64,000 nucleotides of DNA from positions 88,881,282 through 88,945,281 of the forward strand of contig CM056741.1 in the NCBI GenBank assembly GCA_029851415.1, read 5' to 3'. The notes under the pieces are model-generated. The model did no database searches, was not told the DNA's origin, and saw only the letters and a list, made by a program, of their open reading frames with translations. Below are positions 21,761-36,000 of the stretch, piece after piece. This DNA comes from Eretmocerus hayati (lineage: Eukaryota; Arthropoda; Insecta; Hymenoptera; Aphelinidae). The first letter of the stretch is position 1; every line of letters starts with the position of its first letter. Position numbers and translations under genes: made by a program.

Positions 21761-24103
21761 ATAATCGTCACGCTCAGGCGGTGATCACAGTTTGACAAAT
21801 GTCATACTGCGACCATCGAGGCTCCACTTCCATAGTGGCTGCATCACGAAGGGATTTTTCATTTTTTTTGGATTTTTTATTAGACCACCGACGCGATTGC
21901 GTATTCACTCACGCGGGGAAGCCTTCTCTCATCTCTTATGCCAATCTTTTGATGCGGTCAATCAAGGAACCATGACCATTCAAATATGTAAATAATACCG
22001 ATGAGGTAGATATCCTCGATATTTTGACTCTATCACTCGCTTTGATGTGATACATTCAATGAATGAGTTTGACGTTTTTCCAAGCCACTCATAATCGTCA
22101 CGCTCGGGCGGCGATCACAGTTTGACAAATGTCAAACTGCGACCATCGAGGCTCCACTTTCATTGCGGCTGCATCACGAAGGGATTTTTCATTTTTTTTT
22201 GGATTTTTTAAATTTTTCATCGGAAGATCGACCGAGAGTTGAGAAAATTTTTCTCGGGCGTGACTCGAACCTCGCAACCACCGGGACTACGGACCGGCAC
22301 CTTAACCAATTGGACCACCGAGGCGATTGCGTATTCACTCGCTCGGGGAAGCTTCCCCTCATCTCTTGTGCCAATCTTTCGAATCGGTCGATCAAGGAAC
22401 CATGACCATTCAGATATGTAAATAATACCGATGAGGTAGATCTCATCGATATTCTGACTCTATCACTCAATTTGATGAAATGCATTTAATCAATGAGTTT
22501 ATCGTTTTTTCAAGCCACTTATAATCGTCGCGCTCAGGCGGTGATCACAGTTTGACAAATGTCAGACTGCGACCTTCGAGGCTCCACTTTCATAGTGGCT
22601 GCAACACGAAGGGATTTTTCATTTTTTTTGGATTTTTTGAATTCTTCATCAAAAGATCGACCGAGAGATGAGAAAATTTTTCTCGGGCGGGACTCCAACC
22701 TCGCAACCACCGTGACTACGGACCGGCGCCTTAACCAATTAGGCCACCGAGGCGATCGCGTATTCACTCAATCGGGGAAGCCTTCTCTCATCTCTCGTGC
22801 TGATCTTTCGATGGGGTCAATCAAAGAACCATGACAATTCAAGTATGTAAATAATACCGATAAGGTAGATCTCATCGATATTTTGACTCTATCACTCGAT
22901 TTGATGAAATACATTCAATAGATTGGTTTATCGTTTTTTCCAGCCACTCATAATCGTCGGGCTCAGGCGGCGATCACAGTTTGACGAATGTCAGACTACG
23001 ACCCTCAATTCCAAGTTCATAGTAGCAGCATCACGAAGGGATTTTTCATTTTATTTGGATTTATCCAATATTTCATTGAAAGATTGACCGAGAGATGAGA
23101 AAATTCTTGTCGGGCGGGACTTGAACCTCGCGATCCCCGGTACTACGGACCGGCGCCTTAACCAATTAGACCACCGAGGCGATTGCGTACTCACTCACTC
23201 GGGGAAGCCTTCTGTCATCTCTTGTGCCAATGTTTTGATGCGGTCAATCAGAAAACCAAGCCCATCCAAATATGCGAATGATACCGATGAGGTAGACCTC
23301 ATCGATATTTCGACTCTATGCTCGATTTGATGGAATACATTTGATGAATGAGTTTATCGTTTCTTCAAGCCACTCATGATCGTCGCGCTCAGGCGGCGAT
23401 CACAGTTTGACAAATGTCAGACTGCGACCTTCGAGGCTCCACTTTCATAGTGGCTGCATCACGAGGGGATTTCTCATTTTTTTTTGGATTTTTCAAATTT
23501 TTCATGCAAGATCGACCGAGAGATGAGAAAGTTTTCCTCGGGCGGGACTCGAACCTCGCAACAACCGTGACTACGGACCGGCGCCTTAACCAATTAGGCC
23601 ACCGAGGCGATCGCGTATTCACTCAATCGGGGAAGCCTCCTCTCATCTCTCGTGCTGATCATTCGATGGGGTCAATCAAGGAACCATGACCGTTCGAATA
23701 TGCAAATAATACCGATAAGGTATATCTCATCGATAATTTGACTCTATCACTCCATTTGATGCATCACATTCAATGAATGAGTTTATCGTTCTTTCAAGCC
23801 ACTAATAATCGTCACGCTCAGGCGGTGATCACAGTTTGACAAATGTCAGTTTGCGACCTTCGAGGCTCCACTTCCATAGTGGCTGCAACACGAAGGGAGT
23901 TTTTATTTTTTTTGGATTTTTCATCAGACCACCGAAGCGATTGCGTATTCAATCACTCGGGGAAGCCTTCTCTCATCTCTTGTGCCAATCTTTCGATGCG
24001 GTCAATCAAAGAACCATGCCCATTCAAATATGCAAATAATACCGATGAGGTAGATCTCATCGATATTTCGACTCTATCGCTCGATTTGATGAAATACATT
24101 TGA

Positions 24104-25367
24104 TGAATGAGTTTATCGTTTCTTCAAGCCACTCATGATCGTCGCGCTCAGGCGGCGATCACAGTTTGACGAATGTCAGACTGCGACCTTCGAGGCTCCA
24201 CTTTCATAGTTGCTGCATCACGAAGGGATTTTTTATTTTTTTTCGGATTTTTTGAAATTTTTATCGGAAGATCGACCGAGAGATGAAAAAATTCTTCCTC
24301 GGGCGGGACATGGACCTCGCAAACTCCGGTACTCCGGACCGGCGCCTTAACCAATTAGACCACCGAGTCGATTGCGTATTCAATCACTCGGGGAAGCCTT
24401 CTCTCATCTCTTGTGCCAATCTTTCGATGCGGTCAATCAAAGAACCATGCCCATTCAAATATGCAAATAATACCGATGAGGTAGATCTCATCGATATTTC
24501 GACTCTATCGCTCGATTTGATGAAAAACATTTGATGAATGAGTTTATCGTTTCTTCAAGCCACTCAAAATCGTCGCACTCAGGCGGTGATCACAGTTTGA
24601 CAAATGTCAGACTGCGACCTTCGAGGCTCCACTTTCATAGTGGCTGCATCACGAAGGGATTTTTTATTTTTTTTTTTTGATTTTTTAAAATTTTTGTTGA
24701 AAGATCGACCAAGAGATGAAAAAATTCTTCCTCGGGCGGGACATGAACCTCGCAATCTCGGGTACTCCGGACCGACGCCTCAACTAATTAGACCACCGAG
24801 GCGATTGCGTATTCACTCGCTCGGGGAAGCCTTCTCTCATCTCTTGTGCCAATCTTTCGATGCGGTCACTCAAGGAACCATGACGAAGCAAATATGTATA
24901 TGATACCGATGAGGTAGATCTCATCGATATTTTGACTCTATCACTCGATTTGATGAAAGACATTTAACCCTTAGTTACCCTGGTGGTAGTATTTTGACAC
25001 AACTCCCATTTGATTAGCATGGCGTTACGTAATACCAGGGTAATTAAGGGTTAATGAATGGGTTCATCGCTCTTTCAAGCGTTTGATAATCGTCGCGCTC
25101 AGGCTGCGATCACAGTTTGACAAATGTCAGACTGCGACCTTCGAGGCTCCACTTTCATAGTTGCTGCATCACCTTAACCTAACCGAATTAGACCACCGAA
25201 GCGATTGCGTATTCAATCACTCGGGGAAGCCTTCTCTCATCTCTTGTGCCAATCTTTCGATGCGGTCAATCAAAGAACCATGCCCATTCAAATATGCAAA
25301 TAATACCGATGAGGTAGATCTCATCGATATTTCGACTCTATCGCTCGATTTGATGAAATACATTTGA
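24104..25367. repeat. Higher-order repeat copy 1 (1264 bp, MITE-bearing)
   Basis: This segment is nearly identical to 25368-26543. Shared rare variants include 'caccttaacctaaccgaa', 'acgaagcaaatatgtatatga' and 'caagcgtttgataatcg'. The offset between matching points is 1264 bp before the MITE and 1176 bp after it. The 87-88-bp difference is the 83-bp MITE plus its duplicated TTAA. Confidence 0.8.
24968..25050. mobile_element. piggyBac-like MITE with TTAA duplication
   Basis: This 83-bp insert starts CCCTTAGTTACCCTGGT and ends ACCAGGGTAATTAAGGG, imperfect inverted repeats of about 17 bp. TTAA flanks it (24964-24967 and 25051-25054). The paralogous monomer near 26222 has a single TTAA at the same place. 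TTAA duplication and CCC ends are the signature of piggyBac-type transposition (family knowledge). It is far too short to encode a transposase. Confidence 0.85.
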
Positions 25368-26543
25368 TGAATGAGTTTATCGTTTCTTCAAGCCACTCAT
25401 GATCGTCGCGCTCAGGCGGCGATCACAGTTTGACGAATGTCAGACTGCGACCTTCGAGGCTCCACTTTCATAGATGCTGCATCACGAAGGGATTTTTTAT
25501 TTTTTTTCGGATTTTTTGAAATTTTTATCGGAAGATCGACCGAGAGATGAAAAAATTATTCCTCGGGCGGGACATGGACCTCGCAAACTCCGGTACTCCG
25601 GACCGGCGCCTTAACCAATTAGACCACCGAGTCGATTGCGTATTCAATCACTCGGGGAAGCCTTCTCTCATCTCTTGTGCCAATCTTTCGATGCGGTCAA
25701 TCAAAGAACCATGCCCATTCAAATATGCAAATAATACCGATGAGGTAGATCTCATCGATATTTCGACTCTATCGCTCGATTTGATGAAATACATTTGATG
25801 AATGAGTTTATCGTTTCTTCAAGCCACTCAAAATCGTCGCACTCAGGCGGTGATCACAGTTTGACAAATGTCAGACTGCGACCTTCGAGGCTCCACTTTC
25901 ATAGTGGCTGCATCACGAAGGGATTTTTTATTTTTTTTTTTGATTTTTTAAAATTTTTGTTGAAAGATCGACCAAGAGATGAAAAAATTCTTCCTCGGGC
26001 GGGACATGAACCTCGCAATCTCGGGTACTCCGGACCGACGCCTCAACTAATTAGACCACCGAGGCGATTGCGTATTCACTCGCTCGGGGAAGCCTTCTCT
26101 AATCTCTTGTGCCAATCTTTCGATGCGGTCACTCAAGGAACCATGACGAAGCAAATATGTATATGATACCGATGAGGTAGATCTCATCGATATTTTGACT
26201 CTATCACTCGATTTGATGAAAGACATTTAATGAATGGGTTCATCGCTCTTTCAAGCGTTTGATAATCGTCGCGCTCAGGCTGCGATCACAGTTTGACAAA
26301 TGTCAGACTGCGACCTTCGAGGCTCCACTTTCATAGTTGCTGCATCACCTTAACCTAACCGAATTAGACCACCGAAGCGATTGCGTATTCAATCACTCAG
26401 GGAAGCCTTCTCTCATCTCTTGTGCCAATCTTTCGATGCGGTCAATCAAAGAACCATGCCCATTCAAATATGCAAATAATACCGATGAGGTAGATCTCAT
26501 CGATATTTCGACTCTATCACTCGAATTGATGGAATACATTTAA
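25368..26543. repeat. Higher-order repeat copy 2 (1176 bp, empty MITE site)
   Basis: Tandem duplicate of 24104-25367. The site equivalent to 24964-25054 reads 'gacatttaatgaatgggttc' near 26222, that is, one TTAA and no MITE. Confidence 0.8.
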
Positions 26544-27042
26544 TAAATGGGTTTATCTTTCTTTCAAGACACTAATAATCGTCGCGCTCAGGCGGCGATC
26601 ACAGTTTGACAAATGTCAGACTGCGACCTTCGAGGCTCCACTTTCATAGTGGCTGCATCACGAAGGGATTTTTTATTTTTTTTTGGATTTTTTGAATTTT
26701 TCATCGAAAGATCGACCGAGAGATGAGGAAATTTTTCTCGGGCGGGACTCGAACCTCGCAACCACCGGGACTACGGACCGGCGCCTTAACCAATTGGACA
26801 ACCGAGCCGATTGCGTATTCACTCGCTCGGGGGAGCCTCCCCTCATCTCTTGTGCCAATCCTTCGATGCGGTCAATCGAGGAACCATGACAATTCAAATA
26901 TGTAAATAATACCGATGAGGTAGATCTCATCGATATTTTGACTCTATCACTCGATTTGATGAAATACATTTAATATATTAGTTTATCGTCTTTTCAAGCC
27001 ACTTATGATCGTCGCGCTCAGGCGGCGATCACAGTTTGACAA

Positions 27043-30000
27043 ATGTCAAACTGCGACCTTCAAGGCTCCAATTTCATAGTGGCTGCATCACGAATGGATT
27101 TTTTATATCCTCTGGATTTTTTAAATCTTTCATCGAAAGATCGACCGAGAGATGGAAGAATTCTTCCTCGGGCGGAATATGAACCTCGCAATCTCCGGTA
27201 CTCCGGACCGGCGCCTAAACCAATTAGACCACCGAGACAATTGCGTATTCACTCGCTCGGGGATTCCTTCTCTCATCGCTTGTGCCACTCTTTCGATGCG
27301 GTCAATCAAGCAACCATGACAATTCAAATATGTAAATAATACCGATGAGGTAGATTTCATCGAAATTTCGACTCTATCACTCGCTTTGATGTGATACATC
27401 AAATAAATGAGTTTATCGTTTCTTCAAGCCACTTATCAACGTCGCGTTCAGGCGGCGATCACAGTTCGACAAATATCAAACTGCGACCTTGGAGGCTCCA
27501 CTTCCATAGTGGCTGCATCACGAATGGATTTTTCATTTCTTCTGGATTTTTTAAATCCTTCATCGATTGATCGAACGAGAGATGAGAAAATTTTCCTCGG
27601 GCGGGACTCGAACCTCGCAACCACCGGGACTACGGACCGGCGCAATAACCAATTAGACCACCGTGGCGATTGCGGTTTCAATCGCTCGCGGAAGCCTTCT
27701 CTCATCTCTTGTGCCAATCTTTCGATGCGGTCAATCAAAGAACCATGCCCAATCAAATATGCAAATAATACCGATGAGGTAGATCTCATCGATATTTCGA
27801 CTCAATCGCTCGACCTGATGAAATACATTTGATGGATGAGTTTATCGTTTCTTCAAGCCACTCATGATCGTTGCGCTCAGGCGGCAATCACAGTCTGACA
27901 TATGTAAGACTGCGACCTTCGAGGCTCCACTTTCATAGTGGCTGCATCACGAAGAGATTTTCTATTTTTTTTTGGATTTTTTAAAATTTCTATTGAAAGA
28001 TCGACCGAGAGATGGAAAAGTTCTTCGTCGGGCGGGACATGAACCTCGCAATCTCCGGTACTCCGGACCGACGCCTCAACTAATTGGACCACCGAGGCAA
28101 TTGCGTATTCACTCGCTCGGGGAAGCCTTCTCTCATCTCTTGTGCCAATCTTTCGATGCGGTCACTCAAGGAACTATGACCATTCCAACATGTAAATAAT
28201 ACTATTGAGGTAGATCTTATCGATATTTCGACCCTATTACTCGAATTGATGAAATACATTTAATGAATGGGTTTATCTTTCTTCCAAGACACTTATGATC
28301 GTCGCGCTCAGGCGGCGATCACAGTTTGACAAATGTGAAACTGCGACCTTCGAGGCTCCACTTTCATAGTGGCTGCATCACGAAGGGATTTTCGATCTTT
28401 TTTTGATTTTTTGAATTTTTTAACGAAAGATCGACCGAGAGATGAGAAAATTTTTCTCGGGCGGGACTCCAACCTCGCAACCACCGGGACTACGGACCGG
28501 CGCCTCAACTAATTAGACCACCGAGGCGATTGCGTATTCACTCACTCGGGGAAGCCTTCTCTCATGTCTTGAGCCAATCTTTGATGCGGTCAGTCAAGGA
28601 ACTGTGACCATTCAAATATGCAAATAATACCGATAAGGTAGATCTCATCGATATTTTGACTCTATCGCTCGATTTGATGGCATACATTCAATGAATGAGT
28701 TCATCGTTTTTTCGAGCCACTTCTAATCGTCGCGCTCAGGCGGCGATCACAGTTTTACAAATGTCAGACTGCGACCTTCGAGGCTCCACTTCCATAGTGG
28801 CTGCAACACGAAGGGATTTTTTATTTTTTTTTTGATTTTTTAAATTTTTCATCGAAAGATCGACCGAGAGAAGAGAAAATTTTTCTCGGGCGGGACTCGA
28901 ACCTCGCAACCACCGGGACTACGGACCGGCGCCATAACCAATTAGACCGACGAGGCGATTGCGTATCCACTCGCTCAGGGAAGCCTCCTCTCATCATTGT
29001 GCCAATCTTTCGATGCGGTCACTCAAGGAACCATGACCATTCAAATATGTAAATAATACCGATGAGGTAGATCTCATCGATAATTTGACTCTTTCACTCG
29101 ATTTGATGAAATACATTTAATGAATGGGTTCATCGTTCTTCCAAGCCACTCATAATGGTCGCGCTCAGGCGGCGATCACAGTTTGACAAATGTCAGACTG
29201 CGACCTTCAAGGCTCCACTTTCATAGTGGCTGCATCACGAAGGGATTTTTTATTTTTTTTAGGATTCTTTAAATTTTTTATTGAAAGATCGATCGAGAGA
29301 TGGGAAAATATTCCTTCGGGCGGGACTTGAACCTCACAAACTCCGGTACTCCGGACCGGCGCCTTAACCAATCCGACCACCGAGGCGATTGCGTATTCAA
29401 TCGCTCGGGGAAGCCTTCTCTCATCTCTTGTGCCAATGTTTAGATGCGGTCAATGTAGGAACCTTGACCGTTCGAATATGCAAATGATACCGATAAGGTA
29501 TATCTCATCGATAATTTGACTCTATCACTCCATTTAATGCATTACATTCAATGAATGAGTTCATCGTTTCTCAAAGCCACTTATCATCGTCGCGTTCAGG
29601 CGGCGATCACAGTTCGACAAATGTCAAACTGCGACCTTCGAGGCTCCAATTTCATAGTGGCTGCATCACGAATGGATTTTTTATCTTTCCTGGATTTTTT
29701 AAATGTTTCATCGAAAGATCGACCGAGAGATGGAAGAATTCTTCCCCGGGCGGCATATGAACCTCGCAATCTCCGGTACTCCGGACCGGCGCCTTAACCA
29801 ATTAGACCACCGAGGCAATTGCGTATTCACTCGCTCGGGGATTCCTTCTCTCATCTCTTGTGCCACTCTTTCGATGCGGTCAATCAAGGAACCATGACAA
29901 TTCAAATATGTAAATAATACCGATGAGATAGATCTCATCGATAATTTGACTCTATCACTCGATTTGATGAAATACATTTAATAAATGAGTTTATCGTTTT

Positions 30001-32130
30001 TTCAAGCCACTAATAATCGTCGCGCTCAGGATGCGATCACAGTTTTACAAATGTCAGACTGCGACCTTCGAGGCTCCATTTTAATAGTGGCTGCATCACG
30101 AAGGGATTTTTTATTTTTTTATGGATTTTTTAGATTTTTCATCGAAAGATCGACCGAGAGAAGAGAAAATTCTTCTCGGGCGGGACTCGAACCTCGCAAC
30201 CACCGGGACTACGGACCGGCGCGTTAACCAATTGGACCACCGAGGCGATTGCGTATTCAATCGCTCGGGGAAGCCTTCCCTCATCTCTCGTGCCAAACTT
30301 TCGATGCGGTCGATCAAGGAACCATGACCATTAAAATATGTAAATGATACCGATAAGGTAGATCTCATCGATATTCCGACTCTATCGCTCGATCTGATGA
30401 AATACATTTGATGAATGAGTTTATCGTTTCTCCAAGCCACTAATAATCGTCACGCATAGGCGGTGATCACAGTTTGACAAATGTCAGACTGCGACTTTCG
30501 AGGCTCCACTTCCACAGTGGCTGCATCTCGGAGGGATTTTTCATCTGTTTTGGATCTTTGAAATTCTTCATCGATTGATCGACCGAGAGATGAGGAAATT
30601 TTTCTCGGGCGGGACTCGAACCTCGCAACCACCGGGACTACGGACCGGCGCCATGACCAATTAGACCACCGAGGCGATTGCGTATTCACTCGCTCAGGGA
30701 AGCCTCCTCTCATCCCTTGTGCCAATCTTTCGATGCAGTCACTCAAGGAACCATGCCCATTCGAATATGTAGATAATACCGATGAGGTAGATCTCATCGA
30801 TATTCCGACTCTATTGCTCGATCTGATGAAATTCATTTGATGAATGAGTTTATCGTTTCTCCAAGCCACTCATGATCGTCGCGCTCAGGCGGCGATCACA
30901 GTTCGACAAATGTCAGACTGCGACCTTCGAGGCTCCACTTTCATAGTGGCTGCATCACGGAGGGATTTTTTATTTTTCTCGAATTTATTCAATATTTTAT
31001 TGAAAGATTGACCGAGAGATGAGAAAATTCTCCTCGGGCGGGACTCGAACCTCGCAACCACCGGGACTACGGACCGGCGCCTTAACCAATTAGACCACCG
31101 AGGCGATTGCGTATTCACTCACTCGGGGAAGCCTTCTGTCATCTGTTGTGCCAATGTTTTGATGCGGTCAATCAAGGAACCATGACCGTTCGAATATGCA
31201 AATAATACCGATAAGGAATATCTCACCGATAATTTGACTCTATCACTCCATTTGATGCATTACATTCAATGAATGAGTTTATCGTTTCTTCAAGCCACTT
31301 ATCATCGTCGCGTTCAGGCGGCGATCACAGTTCGACAAATGTCAGACTGCGACCTTCGAGGCTCCACTCTCAAAGTGGCTGCATTACGAAGGGATTTTTT
31401 ATTTTTTTTTCGATTCATTCCATATTTTATTGAAAGATTGACCGAGAGATGAGAAATCCTTCTCGGGCGGAATTGAACCTCGCAACCACCGGGACTACGG
31501 ACCGGCGCCTTAACCAATTAAACCACCGAGGCGATCGCGTATTCACTCAATCGGGGAAGCTTCCTCTCATTCCTTGTACCGATCATTTGATGCGGGCAAT
31601 GAAGGAACCATGACCATTCAAATATGTGAATAATACCGATGAGATAGATCTCATCGATAATTTGACTCCATCACTCGATTTGATGAAATACATTTAATAA
31701 ATCAGTTTATCGTTCTTCCAAGCCACTGATAATCGTCGCGCTCAGGCGGCGATCACAGTTCGACAAATGCCAGACTGCGACTTTCGAGGCTCCACTTCCA
31801 TAACGGCTGCATCACGGAGGGATTTTTTATTTTTTTTCGGATTTCCTGAAATTTTTATTGAAAGATCGACCGAGAGATGAGAAAATTTTTCTCGGGCGGG
31901 ACTCGAACCTCGCAACCACCGGGACTACGGACCGGCGCCTTAACCAATTGGACAACCGAGCCGATTGCGTATTCACTCGCTCGGGGGAGCCTCCCCTCAT
32001 CTCTTGTGCCAATCTTTCGATGCGGTCAATCAAAGAACCATGCCCAATCCGATATGCAAATAATACCGATGAGGTAGATCTCATCGATATTCCGACTCTA
32101 TCGCTCGATCTGATGAGATACAATCGATGA
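27043..32130. repeat. Large higher-order repeat, copy 1
   Basis: This segment matches 33057-38350. Offsets between equivalent points are 6013 (27448 to 33461), 6442 (28308 to 34750), 6872 (29551 to 36423) and back to about 6443 (31314 to 37757). Each step is one ~430-bp monomer gained or lost. Confidence 0.75.
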
Positions 32131-33056
32131 ATGAGTTTATCAATTCTTCAAGCCACTCATGGTCGTCGCGCTCAGGCGGCGATCACAGTTCGACAAATGT
32201 CAGACTGCGACCTTCGAGGCTCCACTCTCATAGTGGCTGCATCACGAAGGGATTTTTCATTTTTTTTAGGATTCTTTCAATTTTTCATTGAAAGATCGAT
32301 CGAGAGATGGGAAAATATTCCTTCGGGCGGGACTTGAACCTCGCAAACTCCGGTACTCCGGACCGGCGCCTTAACCAATTAGACCACCGAGGCGATTGTG
32401 TATTCAATCGCTCGGGGAAGCCTTCTCTCATCTCTTGTGCCAATCTTTCGATGCGGTCAATCAAAGAACCATGCCCAATCAAATATGCGAATAATACCGA
32501 TGAGGTAGATCTCATCGATATTCCGACTCTATCGCTCGATCTGATGGAATACATTCGATGAATGAGTTTATCGTTTCTTCAAGCCACTCATGATCGTCGC
32601 GCTCAGGCGGCGGTCACAGTTCGACAAATGTCAGACTGCGACCTTCGAGGCTCCACTCTCATAGTGGCTGCATCACGAAGGGATATTTTATTTTTTTTGG
32701 AATTATTCAATATTCCATTGGTAGATTTACCGAGAGATGAGGAAATTTTTCTCGGGCGGGACTTGAACCTCGCAACCACCGGGACTACGGACCGGCGCCT
32801 TAACCAATTGGACCACCGAGCCGATTGCGTATTCACTTGCTCGGGGAAGCCTCCCCTCATCTCTTGTGCCAATCCTTCGATGCGGTCAATCAAGGAACCA
32901 TGACAATTCAAATATGTAAATAATACCGATGAGGTAGATCTCATCGATATTTTGACTCTATCACTCGATTTGATGAAATACATTCAATAGATTAGTTTAT
33001 CGTCTTTTCAAGCCACTTATGATCGTCGCGCTCAGGCGGCGATCACAGTTTGACAA

Positions 33057-36000
33057 ATGTCAAACTGCGACCTTCAAGGCTCCAATTTCATAGTGGCTGC
33101 ATCACGAATGTATTTTTTATATCCTCTGGATTTTTTTAATTTTTCATCGAAAGATCGACCGAGAGATGGAAGAATTCTTCCTCGGGCGGAATATGAACCT
33201 CGCAATCTCCGGTACTCCGGACCGGCGCCTTAACCAATTAGACCACCGAGACAATTGCGTATTCACTCGCTCGGGGATTCCTTCTCTCATCTCTTGTGCC
33301 ACTCTTTCGATGCGGTCAATCAAGCAACCATGACAATTCGAATATGTAAATAATACCGATGAGGTAGATTTCATCGAAATTTCGACTCTATCACTCGCTT
33401 TGATGTGATACATCAAATAAATGAGTTTATCGTTTCTTCAAGCCACTTATCAACGTCGCGTCAGGCGGCGATCACAGTTCGACAAATATCAAACTGCGAC
33501 CTTGGAGGCTCCACTTTCATAGTGGCTGCATCACGAATGGATTTTTCATTTCTTCTGGATTTTTTAAATCCTTCATCGATTGATCGAACGAGAGATGAGA
33601 AAATTTTCCTCGGGCGGGACTCGAACCTCGCAACCACCGGGACTACGGACCGGCGCAATAACCAATTAGACCACCGTGGCGATTGCGGTTTCAATCGCTC
33701 GCGGAAGCCTTCTCTCATCTCTTTTGCCAATCTTTCGATGCGGTCAATCAAAGAACCATGCCCAATCAAATATGCAAATAATACCGATGAGGTAGATCTC
33801 ATCGATATTTCGACTCAATCGCTCGATCTGATGAAATACATTTGATGATTGAGTTTATCGTTTCTTCAAGCCACTCATGATCGTTGCGCTCAGGCGGCAA
33901 TCACAGTCTGACATATGTTAGACTGCGACCTTCGAGGCTCCACTTTCATAGTGGCTGCATCACGAAGAGATTTTCTATTTTTTTTTGGATTTTTTGAAAT
34001 TTTTATTGAAAGATCGACCGAGAGATGGAAAAGTTCTTCGTCGGGCGGGACATGAACCTCGCAATCTCCGGTACTCCGGACCGACGCCTCAACTAATTGG
34101 ACCACCGAGGCAATTGCGTATTCACTTGCTCGGGGAAGCCTTCTCTCATCTCTTGTGCCAATCCTTCGATGCGGTCACTCAAAGAACCATGCCCAATCAA
34201 ATATGCGAATAATACCGATGAGGTAGATCTCATCGATATTCCGACTCTATCGCTCGATCTGATGGAATACATTCGATGAATGAGTTTATCGTTTCTTCAA
34301 GCCACTCATGATCGTCGCGCTCAGGCGGCGGTCACAGTTCGACAAATGTCAGACTGCGACCTTCGAGGCTCCACTCTCATAGTGGCTGCATCACGAAGGG
34401 ATATTTTATTTTTTTTGGAATTATTCAATATTCCATTGGTAGATTTACCGAGAGATGAGGAAATTTTTCTCGGGCGGGACTTGAACCTCGCAACCACCGG
34501 GACTACGGACCGGCGCCTTAACCAATTGGACCACCGAGCCGATTGCGTATTCACTTGCTCGGGGAAGCCTCCCCTCATCTCTTGTGCCAATCCTTCGATG
34601 CGGTCAATCAAGGAACCATGACAATTCCAACATGTAAATAATACTATTGAGGTAGATCTTATCGATATTTTGACCCTATTACTCGAATTGATGAAATACA
34701 TTTAATGAATGGGTTCATCTTTCTTCCAAGACACTTATGATCGTCGCGCTCAGGCGGCGATCACAGTTTGACAAATGTGAAACTGCGACCTTCGAGGCTC
34801 CACTTTCATAGTGGCTGCATCACGAAGGGATTTTCGATCTTTTTTTGATTTTCTGAATTTTTTAACGAAAGATCGACCGAGAGATGAGAAAATTTTTCTC
34901 GGGCGGGACTCCAACCTCGCAACCACCGGGACTACGGACCAGCGCCTCAACTAATTAGACCACCGAGGCGATTGCGTATTCACTCACTCGGGGAAGCCTT
35001 CTCTCATGTCTTGTGCCAATCTTTGATGCGGTCAGTCAAGGAACTGTGACCATTCAAATATGCAAATAATACCGATAAGGTAGATCTCATCGATATTTTG
35101 ACTCTATCGCTCGATTTGATGGCATACATTCAATGAATGAGTTCATCGTTTTTTCGAGCCACTTCTAATCGTCGCGCTCAGGCGGCGATCACAGTTTTAC
35201 AAATGTCAGACTGCGACCTTCGAGGCTCCACTTCCATAGTGGCTGCAACACGAAGGGATTTTTTATTTTTTTTTTGATTTTTTAAATTTTTCATCGAAAG
35301 ATCGACCGAGAGAAGAGAAAATTTTTCTCGGGCGGGACTCGAACCTCGCAACCACCGGGACTACGGACCGGCGCCATAACCAATTAGACCGACGAGGCGA
35401 TTGCGTATCCACTCGCTCAGGGAAGCCTCCTCTCATCCCTTGTGCCAATCTTTCGATGCGGTCACTCAAGGAACCATGACCATTCAAATATGTAAATAAT
35501 ACCGATGAGGTAGATCTCATCGATAATTTGACTCTTTCACTCGATTTGATGAAATACATTTAATGAATGGGTTCATCGTTCTTCCAAGCCACTCATAATG
35601 GTCGCGCTCAGGCGGCGATCACAGTTTGACAAATGTCAGACTGCGACCTTCAAGGCTCCACTTTCATAGTGGCTGCATCACGAAGGGATTTTTTATTTTT
35701 TTTAGGATTCTTTAAATTTTTTATTGAAAGATCGATCGAGAGATGGGAAAATATTCCTTCGGGCGGGACTTGAACCTCACAAACTCCGGTACTCCGGACC
35801 GGCGCCTTAACCAATCCGACCACCGAGGCGATTGCGTATTCAATCGCTCGGGGAAGCCTTCTCTCATCTCTTGTGCCAATCTTTTGATGCGGACAATCAA
35901 AGAACCATGCCCAATCAAATATGCGAATAATACCAATGGGGTAGATCTCATCGATATTCCGACTCTATCGCTCGATCTGATGAAATACATTTGATGAATG

